64,000 nt of DNA from an uncultured Arenicella sp. GTDB taxonomy: Bacteria > Pseudomonadota > Gammaproteobacteria > Arenicellales > Arenicellaceae. Position numbers and translations under genes: made by a program. The stretch is taken from contig CALJWL010000037.1 in NCBI GenBank assembly GCA_937974565.1, forward strand, positions 1 to 64,000. Reading direction: 5' to 3'. The notes under the pieces are model-generated. The model was not told where the DNA came from. It ran no database searches and worked only from the letters and a program-made list of their open reading frames with translations. This document shows, piece after piece, positions 1 through 7,348 of this stretch (its first letter is position 1; the number at the start of each line of letters is the position of its first letter).

Positions 1-124
1 CAACGACCCTTTCAGCTTCATTTTTTGAAAAGCCTTTCTCTACTAGTTGAACAATCAAATCTTGATCTTCGTCAGACGCTTCGACAAAGATGTTTGAGAT
101 TTCAATAAGTTTTTCGATATTCAT
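1..124 (-). CDS. Partial unknown gene, N-terminus only
   Basis: The window edge cuts this gene, leaving 41 codons that begin MNIEKLIEISNIF. The visible part is acidic and probably helical. A short AAGGAT sequence lies directly in front of the ATG at 122-124, which supports this start. Nothing in the visible residues identifies a family, so no function is proposed. A 17-codon ORF with a strong ribosome binding site lies just upstream, at 137-190. Confidence 0.55.
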   Translation of the reverse strand, partial: MNIEKLIEISNIFVEASDEDQDLIVQLVEKGFSKNEAERVV

Positions 125-612
125 ATCCTTGTGCAGCTAACAGCTTATTAAATGGCATGCGCACTTTGTCGCCTTTTTCTCATTGTACATATTTCATTAA
201 CTCCTTGATTTTTTTCAGCTTAATGCATCTTATCTTGCTCTTCAAAAGGATGAAAGGGGGCGTGCGAATGTTTCTACCGGCGGCGCCCTCCTTTATTTTG
301 TTTTCGATTATATAACTTTCTGATTTGTAACGACTATTTTTCTATCAGCGTTGTAAAGGAAGCAGCAAACGGTGGCTTAATTACTTGATTTCATATTTTC
401 ACAAAAATAAACTGTGTTTACATACAGCCTATTTGGTGAGATTGAAATGACTGGTAAAAACCGTTTTCAGACCCATTTTTTGATCTATTTGACCGACAAT
501 GCACTGAAAGTAACACCAAGAACATCACTCATAGCACTTGCTGAACTCTCTTAGAGTCGGTGTTCTACATTCACTGTTACCAGTTTGTTTAGTTTGCCAA
601 GCCGCTTGCGAA
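125..612. other. Intergenic gap with short leader ORF and hairpin
   Basis: No full gene is recognised here. On the minus strand an AAGGAG sequence (201-206) precedes a 17-codon ORF (190-137, protein MYNEKKATKCACHLISC) that ends 12 bases before the partial gene, in the position of a leader peptide. At about 251-295 a GC-rich imperfect hairpin (AAAGG/GGGCG arms with a one-base bulge) is followed on the plus strand by a T-rich stretch and could be a terminator. The rest is AT-rich with no other signal seen. Confidence 0.4.
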
Positions 613-1221
613 TCAGAAAATGCGCCGTTTCCACATCAAGCATAAAAAGCCGCCTACAATGGCGCCTCCTATGTGTGCGAAATGGGCAATATTGCCGCCA
701 AAAACAGAAAAACCCGTCATGCCGCCGGTTAAATCAATTAAGAGCAATATCGGCACGAAAATTTTGACTGATATTGGCACCGGCAAAAAGATTAGCATGA
801 TCTTTTGATTCGGGGACAGCATGGCAAATGCCACCAAAATTCCATAGATTGCCCCAGATGCCCCCACCATTCGTCCACTGATTTGGTGCAACAGGTAATG
901 ATCTATGAGTTGCGATATGACTGCGGCACCTATACCGCATAATAGATAAAAAGCCAACAAGCGCGGGCCGCCCCATGTTCGCTCTAAAACTTGACCAAAG
1001 AACCATAGGCCCAGCATGTTGAATAAAAGATGGAGAAAGTCGGCATGCAGAAACATATAACTAAGTGGCTGCCACACAGAGAAATAGTGTGTGTTCCAGC
1101 TGTGCATTTCAAACGCATTGGGCATGCCAGCAAACAGTGCTTCCACAAGAAAATGAATCGCGACTGTAATGGCGATGATGCGATTTGTGTATGTTTTTAG
1201 AAATGTTTTTATATCGAACAT
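613..1221 (-). CDS. Rhomboid family intramembrane serine protease
   Basis: This 202-residue polytopic membrane protein matches the compact six-helix rhomboid core. The catalytic serine lies in GASGAIYG (Ser122) and the catalytic histidine in AHIGGAIVGG (His183). The helix 2 signature HADFLHLLFNM (from His59) and the loop 1 region with its WQPLSYMFLH motif are present. Rhomboids cleave transmembrane substrates within the bilayer. The substrate cannot be read from the sequence. It is transcribed alone, and its start lies about 75 bases from the divergent epimerase gene. Confidence 0.9.
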   Translation of the reverse strand: MFDIKTFLKTYTNRIIAITVAIHFLVEALFAGMPNAFEMHSWNTHYFSVWQPLSYMFLHADFLHLLFNMLGLWFFGQVLERTWGGPRLLAFYLLCGIGAAVISQLIDHYLLHQISGRMVGASGAIYGILVAFAMLSPNQKIMLIFLPVPISVKIFVPILLLIDLTGGMTGFSVFGGNIAHFAHIGGAIVGGFLCLMWKRRIF

Positions 1222-1287
1222 AGCGATCTAATACGTTATTCTGATTTAGGATACCCTATTGAGCATCATGACTGCGATTAAACGCGT

Positions 1288-1293
1288 TATAAT
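1288..1293 (+). promoter_or_regulatory. TATAAT -10 element at the epimerase start
   Basis: A perfect TATAAT lies only six bases before the ATG at 1300. Initiation 6-7 bases downstream of the element would start the transcript at or next to the A of the ATG, giving a leaderless or nearly leaderless mRNA. No good -35 box is found at 16-18 bp. The only TTGA-like hexamer, at 1259, is about 23 bp away. Confidence 0.45.
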
Positions 1294-1299
1294 GGGGTG

Positions 1300-2262
1300 A
1301 TGAAACGATCACTCATTAGCTCAGACCAATTGCAATTGTCATTAGTGCCTTTGGGGGCAAGGATCGCGGGTCTGAAATATCGAGGCACAGAGTTGGCGCT
1401 TTGTTATGCAGATGATTCTCACTACCTGTCGGATTCTTTCTATTTAGGTGCGTCGGTGGGGCCAATTGCAAATCGAATAGCACATGCCAGTCTGAATATC
1501 CATAATAAGAGTTACCATTTACCACAAAACGAGGGGGCGCATTGTCTTCATAGTGGAGGTTTGGGTTTTGATAGAGAAAATTGGAACATCGTCGATCAGT
1601 CAAGTAACTCGATAACCTTTGAGCTTGATTACACCTTACAAAAAATCGGCATGCAAGGGCATATTACCATTCTCGCCACTTATAGGGTTGTTAAGAACAG
1701 CCTACGAATAGATTACTTAACAACGTGTGATGAAGACACTTACATCAACCCAACCAACCACGTTTATCTGAACTTGTCTGGTCGAGATTCAACGCTTGAT
1801 AACATCGATATCTCTGACCATTCGTTTAAACTATACGGTCAGAATTTTGTTGGCGTTGATAACAAGAACATCCCTAATGGCCAACTTCACGAGTTTCAAT
1901 CGCCGCTGCATTTTAAACTGAATAATATGGATGTTTTTGACGGGCTGGTTGATCACCACTTTAATGTTAAGGGCAATGGTTCTAGTGAGCTTAAGCAGGC
2001 AGATGAAATCGTCACTATGCTCGAAGCAAAATCGGAACACAGCGGCATCACATTGCACGTTCGCGGAAACTCGATTGGTTATCAATTTTACACTGGTCAC
2101 TTTCTCAGCAAACCATTTCCCCCTTCTGCTGGTTTCTGCGTTGAAACTCAATACGCGCCAGATGCAATCAATCAACCATACCTGTACTCACCCGTGTTAC
2201 CTGCAGGCATCACGCACAAACACACCACAATTTTTGAATTCAGTGGTGGGGCTGATCATTAA
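1300..2262 (+). CDS. galM: Aldose 1-epimerase (galactose mutarotase)
   Basis: About 320 residues, the usual length for GalM, which interconverts alpha and beta anomers of hexoses in the cytoplasm. Family landmarks are visible: GPIANRIA near residue 65, the substrate-binding histidine in CLHSGGLGFDRENW, the catalytic-histidine segment NPTNHVYLNLSG, and the catalytic base in the late motif GFCVETQYAPDAINQP. The ATG at 1300 is preferred to the GTG at 1297. There is no Shine-Dalgarno sequence. No other galactose gene is adjacent, so the gene stands alone. Confidence 0.88.
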   Translation: MKRSLISSDQLQLSLVPLGARIAGLKYRGTELALCYADDSHYLSDSFYLGASVGPIANRIAHASLNIHNKSYHLPQNEGAHCLHSGGLGFDRENWNIVDQSSNSITFELDYTLQKIGMQGHITILATYRVVKNSLRIDYLTTCDEDTYINPTNHVYLNLSGRDSTLDNIDISDHSFKLYGQNFVGVDNKNIPNGQLHEFQSPLHFKLNNMDVFDGLVDHHFNVKGNGSSELKQADEIVTMLEAKSEHSGITLHVRGNSIGYQFYTGHFLSKPFPPSAGFCVETQYAPDAINQPYLYSPVLPAGITHKHTTIFEFSGGADH

Positions 2263-2570
2263 TCAGCAGCCCTTTTCATGCTTAACGTCACTACTCGTTA
2301 TTCCCACGGATTTAAGCGTTGCTTGAATGCTTCGAACACAATCAAAGCGGGTCGCATTTTCAGCGCTCTGATTCCAAACGGCATTGAAGGTCGCTCTATT
2401 GTTCTCGAACATGCCTTGAAATAAAGCGATAAGGGTTTCATTGCTTTCATTATCAGCCAATTTTGCTCTAAGCGGCCTAGCAAAAACCCGAAGCCCAGTG
2501 TTTCATAAAATTTCATTGGTTTATGTATGCCCTTCACCGTTAGGCTGATGGAAACGGCACCCAGTTTCAT
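2263..2570 (-). pseudogene. Frameshifted VOC/glyoxalase-fold gene
   Basis: The N-terminal half (from ATG 2568-2570) reads MKLGAVSISLTVKGIHKPMK and FYETLGF, a typical VOC superfamily start. At about 2455 the family continuation moves to the other minus-strand frame: LIALFQGMFENNRATFNAVW, then NQSAENATRFDCVRSIQ. Neither frame alone gives a full protein. The usual final beta strand carrying the metal-binding glutamate, typically a DPDGN-type segment, is missing before the stop at 2263. The gene is therefore both frameshifted and C-terminally degraded. It runs convergent to the epimerase gene, with the stop codons adjacent. Confidence 0.75.
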
Positions 2571-2967
2571 TCCAATGCCTCTGTTAGAAAGCGTCTTGAT
2601 CATTATGTTTAACTTTTTCGAACATCACATTCAAATATTCCAAATATAAAATTGGCTCGTTGGATGACACACTGAACACTTAATACCAACAAATTGAAAC
2701 AGATCTTGAGACCAAATGATTACAATTAAAGCCATTTTAGCCAAATTGATTGGTGAGCAAGCACCAGCAAACCAACATTTCAACAAGTGCTGTAACTATC
2801 GAAACAACTACTACGGTGATCAACTGTGTGATTAATGATTATCAATAACGGCCACGAGTGAATTGATTTGACGGTATGCGCGGGCCAATGACATGAACGA
2901 CGCAGCATCCACTTAATAATTAATAATGATCATGGCAATTCATCGCTGCTTAGAAACTTTCTAAAAC
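2571..2967. other. Gap with a possible 39-residue ORF
   Basis: No known gene is recognised. On the plus strand an ORF at 2716-2835 encodes 39 residues starting MITIKAILAKLIGEQ and ending in a Cys- and Tyr-rich tail (NKCCNYRNNYYGDQLCD). A weak GAG-type ribosome binding site lies six bases before the ATG. It may be a small protein or chance. The remainder is AT-rich intergenic sequence. Confidence 0.25.
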
Positions 2968-3705
2968 TTACAGCAACAAGCTTTTAATCGCTTGTTCAAT
3001 CAACATAAGATCACTTGCGCTGGATAAACGATGATCACCGTCTTTGACCAAGGTGAGTGTCACATCATTGGATTGCAACTGTTCCATCACTTGCTTGGAA
3101 CGTTGCCACTCGACAATTTCATCTTGCATGCCGTGAATTAAACGCACGGGAGCGTTGAGCCTTATGGGCTTTTCCAACAGGTAGTGTTGCGCCGCATTGT
3201 CAATCATGGCTTGATAAATGTAATACGGTTGACCGTCATCGAACTCGTTAGGCACTTCGTAATAGCACAGACCTTGCTCATCCTTATTTTGACTTAAGCC
3301 TTTCATACGTTCAGGGTAATAACGAGTCATATCGGCGGCACACGCTAATAGCACCAACCCTTTAATTCTGTTGGGCCTTTCAAGTGCCGCTAACAACGCT
3401 AGCCATCCGCCCATAGAACTGCCGATCAAAATAACATCTTGGTTTTTAGCGATGTGGTCGACGATGCTTAGCACGTCATTTAACCAAGTGCTGATGGTCG
3501 CATCGGCAAAGTCCCCACCAGAGCCTCCATGAGCAGCGTAATCAAAACGCACATACTCTAAGCCGATATCGCGACAACAACATTCCATCGCTAAGGCCTT
3601 ATTGCCTTGTTTGTTCGAATTAAACCCAGCACAAAAAATCACACAAGGGCCATGGCCTTCGAGGCGGTCGTATTCTATAGCGTGGTCTGATAATGTTAGT
3701 TTCAT
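2968..3705 (-). CDS. Alpha/beta hydrolase, ABHD10-like esterase
   Basis: About 245 residues with a complete alpha/beta-hydrolase triad. The nucleophile elbow is GSSMGG (Ser97 from the chosen start), the acid lies in GMQDEIV, and the histidine in DGDHRLS. The oxyanion region reads CAGFNSNKQG. The short form without a lid insert resembles the bacterial relatives of ABHD10-type thioesterases or esterases; the substrate is unknown. The in-frame ATG at 3744 would add 13 residues unlike the family, so the ATG at 3705 (MKLTLSDHA) is chosen. Transcribed divergently from polB. Confidence 0.8.
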   Translation of the reverse strand: MKLTLSDHAIEYDRLEGHGPCVIFCAGFNSNKQGNKALAMECCCRDIGLEYVRFDYAAHGGSGGDFADATISTWLNDVLSIVDHIAKNQDVILIGSSMGGWLALLAALERPNRIKGLVLLACAADMTRYYPERMKGLSQNKDEQGLCYYEVPNEFDDGQPYYIYQAMIDNAAQHYLLEKPIRLNAPVRLIHGMQDEIVEWQRSKQVMEQLQSNDVTLTLVKDGDHRLSSASDLMLIEQAIKSLLL

Positions 3706-3856
3706 CGCGTTGTGATCGGTTATTCTGTCGTTGTAAAGCGCCAATGCGCCTAACCGTTATACTCTTTCATGTAATCATAAACAGACCTGAAAATCATCCG
3801 CTTAGCTGATCACGCAACGTACTGCATTACAATGACCTTATACACTAACACTGTTC

Positions 3857-6235
3857 ATGAGTGATCGATTAACACAGGGGTTTGTGTTAACCCGCTCCAG
3901 CCACGACTACCGAGGCCGTGTGCAAATCGAATATTGGCTCAGCAGTGATGATGGGCCAATTAGGTTACTTGTTGATGCTCAGAGGCCTGTTTTTTTTATT
4001 AACAAGCCCGACCTAGAAAAAGCAACGGAGCTGTGTCGGCCGCATCAGCAACACGTAGAACTCGTTACCCTGCCACTAAAAACATTTAATGACGAATTCG
4101 CAGTAGCAATATATACCAATACACTGCATCAAGCCTATTTAATCCAAGCCGCGCTTAAGCGATCTGACGTCCAAATGTTAGAAGCCGACTTACGCCCACA
4201 CGATCGATATCTGATGGAGCGATTCGCTTATGGCGGTGTGGCGTGTCGAGGAATCCATGAAAAAAAATCAACGTACACGCAAATTAACACCACACAACTC
4301 AAAAAAGGTGACTACCAACCGCGATTGAGTGCCGTGTCGCTGGATATAGAGTGTGCAATGAACGGCGAGTTATTTTCCATTGGTTTGGCTGGCGACAAGG
4401 CTTGTCAACACAGTCGCGAAGTTCTTATGATCGGCGAGCCTCAAGCCGCAGACACGCCGATATCTTGGCAAGCCGATGAGCGGGAATTGCTGCTTGCTCT
4501 GTGCCAGCGAATCACTGAGTTAGACCCTGATCTAATCATTGGTTGGAATCTGATTAATTTTGACCTACGTATTTTAATCGAGCGCGCCAAGCGGCATGGG
4601 CTAAAGCTTAAAATTGGCCGCAACCATTCTCAAGCCAGCTGGCGCCCAACCCAAAGCGATGCTCATAAAGGTTACATCACCATCCCTGGGCGCATCGCCA
4701 TTGATGGAATTAGCTCTCTCAAATCTGCAACTTGGAGCTTTACCAGTTTCTCTCTGGAGAACGTTGCGCAAGAGCTTCTTGGTCGCGGTAAAAAGGTAGA
4801 CGGCGACGTGGATGACCGGATTGCTGAAATTGAGCATAACTTTCATCACGATAAACCCGCACTCGCCGCCTATAACCTTGAAGACTGCGAGCTGGTGCTA
4901 GACATCTTTGAACACACTAAAATCATTGATTATTTGGTGTTGCGCAGCCGCATGACTGGGCTGGAAATGGACCGCGCCGGTGGTTCGGTGGCAGCATTCA
5001 CTAATCTGTATTTACCCAAACTGCATCGCGGAGGTTACGTGGCCCCCAACCTCCCAACGAGCGGCGGCTTAGCCAGTCCAGGAGGGTATGTAATGGATTC
5101 GAAACCGGGCTTGTATCGCAATGTATTGGTTTTGGACTTTAAAAGTCTGTACCCCTCGATTATTCGTACTTTTAAGGTTGACCCCATGGGGCTAATAGAA
5201 GGCCTAAAAAACCCAACTGATAGCCTACCAGGGTTTCGCGGCGCGATGTTTCATCGCGATAAACACTGTTTGCCAGAAATCATCACCTCACTTTGGAAAC
5301 AGCGTGATCAGGCCAAGCAAAACAAGAATGATGTATTATCTCAAGCAATCAAAATCATCATGAATTCGTTCTATGGTGTGCTGGGTTCGGGCGGTTGCCG
5401 ATTTTACGATACTCGTTTAGCCAGTTCTATCACGCTAAGAGGCCACGCAATTATGCAAACCACCAGCCAGTGGATTGAAGAGCAGGGCTACAGCGTGATT
5501 TATGGCGACACTGATTCAACGTTCGTCTCTCTCGATGAAACTCTGAACGCCAAACAGTGCGCCAGCATTGGCAATCAACTGCAAGAGTTGATTAATCAGC
5601 GCTGGACCCAGACCCTGAAAGAAGAATTTAATATCGAGAATGAACTGGAAATCGAATTCGAAACTCAATTCGAGCAGTTCTTAATGCCAACGATACGAGG
5701 CTCGGACATTGGCAGTAAGAAACGCTACGCGGGCCTAATCATTGATCCGCAGACGCGTGACGAGAGGTTGGTTTTTAAAGGGCTAGAGAACGTAAGAACC
5801 GACTGGACTCAACTGGCTAGAAAATTTCAGGCTTCGTTGTTTGATCTTGTGTTTCACCACAAAGACCCTTCAGAGTTGATTGCGTCTACCGTTGAACAAA
5901 CATTGAACGGCGAGCGTGACGACGACTTGATTTACACAAAGCAGCTACGACGCAAACTTGATAACTATATTAAAAATGTGCCACCACAAGTAAGGGCGGC
6001 GCGTATGGCGGATGAAAAAAATCGTACGTTGGGTAAGACGCTCAAATACCAAAATAAAGGATGGGTGTCTTACTTGATTACAGTAAACGGGCCAGAACCG
6101 GTGGAGTATCGTCAAAGCAAAATTGATTACGACCATTATATTACAAAACAACTCAAACCCATTGCTGATGGAGTGCTGCCGTTTATTGGTCTGGACTTCG
6201 ATGCGTTAACCAGCAATCAGGGTGAGTTGTTTTAA
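3857..6235 (+). CDS. polB: DNA polymerase II (family B)
   Basis: 792 residues, close to the 783 of the E. coli enzyme, which restarts replication and bypasses lesions. The 3'-5' exonuclease motifs are intact: Exo I DIE (Asp163, Glu165), Exo II GWNLINFDL and Exo III YNLEDCELV. Polymerase motif A is DFKSLYPSI (Asp427), motif B is KIIMNSFYGVLGS and motif C is YGDTDS (Asp551, Asp553). Both activities should therefore work. The E. coli gene is in the SOS regulon, but no CTG-N10-CAG LexA box is found in the 110 bases upstream here. Monocistronic. Confidence 0.96.
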   Translation: MSDRLTQGFVLTRSSHDYRGRVQIEYWLSSDDGPIRLLVDAQRPVFFINKPDLEKATELCRPHQQHVELVTLPLKTFNDEFAVAIYTNTLHQAYLIQAALKRSDVQMLEADLRPHDRYLMERFAYGGVACRGIHEKKSTYTQINTTQLKKGDYQPRLSAVSLDIECAMNGELFSIGLAGDKACQHSREVLMIGEPQAADTPISWQADERELLLALCQRITELDPDLIIGWNLINFDLRILIERAKRHGLKLKIGRNHSQASWRPTQSDAHKGYITIPGRIAIDGISSLKSATWSFTSFSLENVAQELLGRGKKVDGDVDDRIAEIEHNFHHDKPALAAYNLEDCELVLDIFEHTKIIDYLVLRSRMTGLEMDRAGGSVAAFTNLYLPKLHRGGYVAPNLPTSGGLASPGGYVMDSKPGLYRNVLVLDFKSLYPSIIRTFKVDPMGLIEGLKNPTDSLPGFRGAMFHRDKHCLPEIITSLWKQRDQAKQNKNDVLSQAIKIIMNSFYGVLGSGGCRFYDTRLASSITLRGHAIMQTTSQWIEEQGYSVIYGDTDSTFVSLDETLNAKQCASIGNQLQELINQRWTQTLKEEFNIENELEIEFETQFEQFLMPTIRGSDIGSKKRYAGLIIDPQTRDERLVFKGLENVRTDWTQLARKFQASLFDLVFHHKDPSELIASTVEQTLNGERDDDLIYTKQLRRKLDNYIKNVPPQVRAARMADEKNRTLGKTLKYQNKGWVSYLITVNGPEPVEYRQSKIDYDHYITKQLKPIADGVLPFIGLDFDALTSNQGELF

Positions 6236-6337
6236 GGTGCGCTACAGCTAAGCCTGGTGAAAATATTCTTAATGACACCACTTCCTAAAAGGCTCAGAGT
6301 CTTTTGATTAATTATCGATCTTTAGTGAAACTCGCAG

Positions 6338-6811
6338 TTATTCGAGCCAATCAACGACATAATCTTCAAGGTCTTCCTCATTTACGTCTTTTTGAAATAC
6401 CACCCTCGCTTTAGCGGACTTACCTTGTTGATGCACCGTATTACGATCACCGCTAACCAGGTGGTGCCATTGTGGTAACGGTTGTTCTTGAACTAACAAG
6501 CGGTAGGCACAAGTGGGTGGCGCAAATTCAGCCGCCTGCTCCACATTGCCAGCATCCATGGTGACGCAACTTGGGATTCGGTCACTTCTGTTGTCATAAT
6601 CCGTACACAAGCAAGTGTTGTCGTTCAACAAATCACAAGCCACATTAGTCAACACCAATTGTTCTGTCTGCTCATCTTGCAACTGCGTGAGACAACATTT
6701 TGCGCAACCATCGCAAATGGATTCCCATTCGTTGCGCGTCATTTCGTGCAACGCTTTATGCTCCCAAAAGCGATCTCCATGGCTGGCGGATTTATCAGTT
6801 AAATTCGTCAT
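6338..6811 (-). CDS. ycgN: YcgN family cysteine-cluster protein
   Basis: 157 residues matching the YcgN/UPF0260 family. The signature CDGCAKCCL (a zinc- or iron-binding Cys cluster) sits near residue 33, followed by TNVACDLLN, CLCTDYDNR, and CAYRLLVQEQPLPQWH with LVSGD. The biochemical role of the family is not established. It starts 10 bases after the deoxyinosine glycosylase gene in the same direction, so the two are probably co-transcribed. Confidence 0.9.
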   Translation of the reverse strand: MTNLTDKSASHGDRFWEHKALHEMTRNEWESICDGCAKCCLTQLQDEQTEQLVLTNVACDLLNDNTCLCTDYDNRSDRIPSCVTMDAGNVEQAAEFAPPTCAYRLLVQEQPLPQWHHLVSGDRNTVHQQGKSAKARVVFQKDVNEEDLEDYVVDWLE

Positions 6812-6821
6812 TACTACTTTT

Positions 6822-7313
6822 TTAACACAATTGTTTACCCCAAATACTGCACTTTTGTTGCAACGTTAAAGAAGCATGAGCAGGGCTGGTGGAAGGTAGG
6901 TCTACCCATTTAATATCGGTAAAGTTACTATATAAAGCTTTGCAATGGCGGTTAAATATTTTACGCGCTGCCTGCCCATTAAACCCCACACTTTCAATAC
7001 TGGGATGGTCAGTAAAAAGAGCAAAAAAGTCGTTCACCTGTTCGGTTTCTTTTACGATATTTTGGTCCAAGCTGCCAAAACGCTCACAATCATGCAACAC
7101 ATCCCATACCGAAACATTGTTTTGCTTGAGCTTCTCCACACGCTTAGTATATGAGTCATCCACGTTAACGCCGTAGAGCTCAGCCATGATCGGCCAAAAC
7201 GCGTTTCGTGGGTGGGCATAATACTGTGCTGCATCAAGAGACGCTTTTCCAGGCATTGAACCAAGAATTAAAATGGTGGGGTTTGACCCCAAAATAGGTA
7301 AAAATGCGGGCAT
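6822..7313 (-). CDS. DNA-deoxyinosine glycosylase (UDG superfamily, family 6 type)
   Basis: 163 residues with the hallmarks of hypoxanthine-DNA glycosylases in the uracil-DNA-glycosylase fold: motif I ILGSMPGKASL with the downstream YYAHPRNAFW, the central segment VGFNGQAA, and motif II LPSTSPAHAS. These enzymes excise deaminated adenine (hypoxanthine) and start base excision repair. The gene leads a probable two-gene unit with ycgN and ends close to DNA polymerase II, although that gene runs the other way. Confidence 0.88.
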   Translation of the reverse strand: MPAFLPILGSNPTILILGSMPGKASLDAAQYYAHPRNAFWPIMAELYGVNVDDSYTKRVEKLKQNNVSVWDVLHDCERFGSLDQNIVKETEQVNDFFALFTDHPSIESVGFNGQAARKIFNRHCKALYSNFTDIKWVDLPSTSPAHASLTLQQKCSIWGKQLC

Positions 7314-7348
7314 TTTGTACTGTACTGATAATTAGGAATACATTAAAA

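Noticed and set aside
3745-3856. SOS (LexA) box ahead of polB
   Set aside because: All CTG triplets in the region were checked and none is followed by CAG after ten bases.
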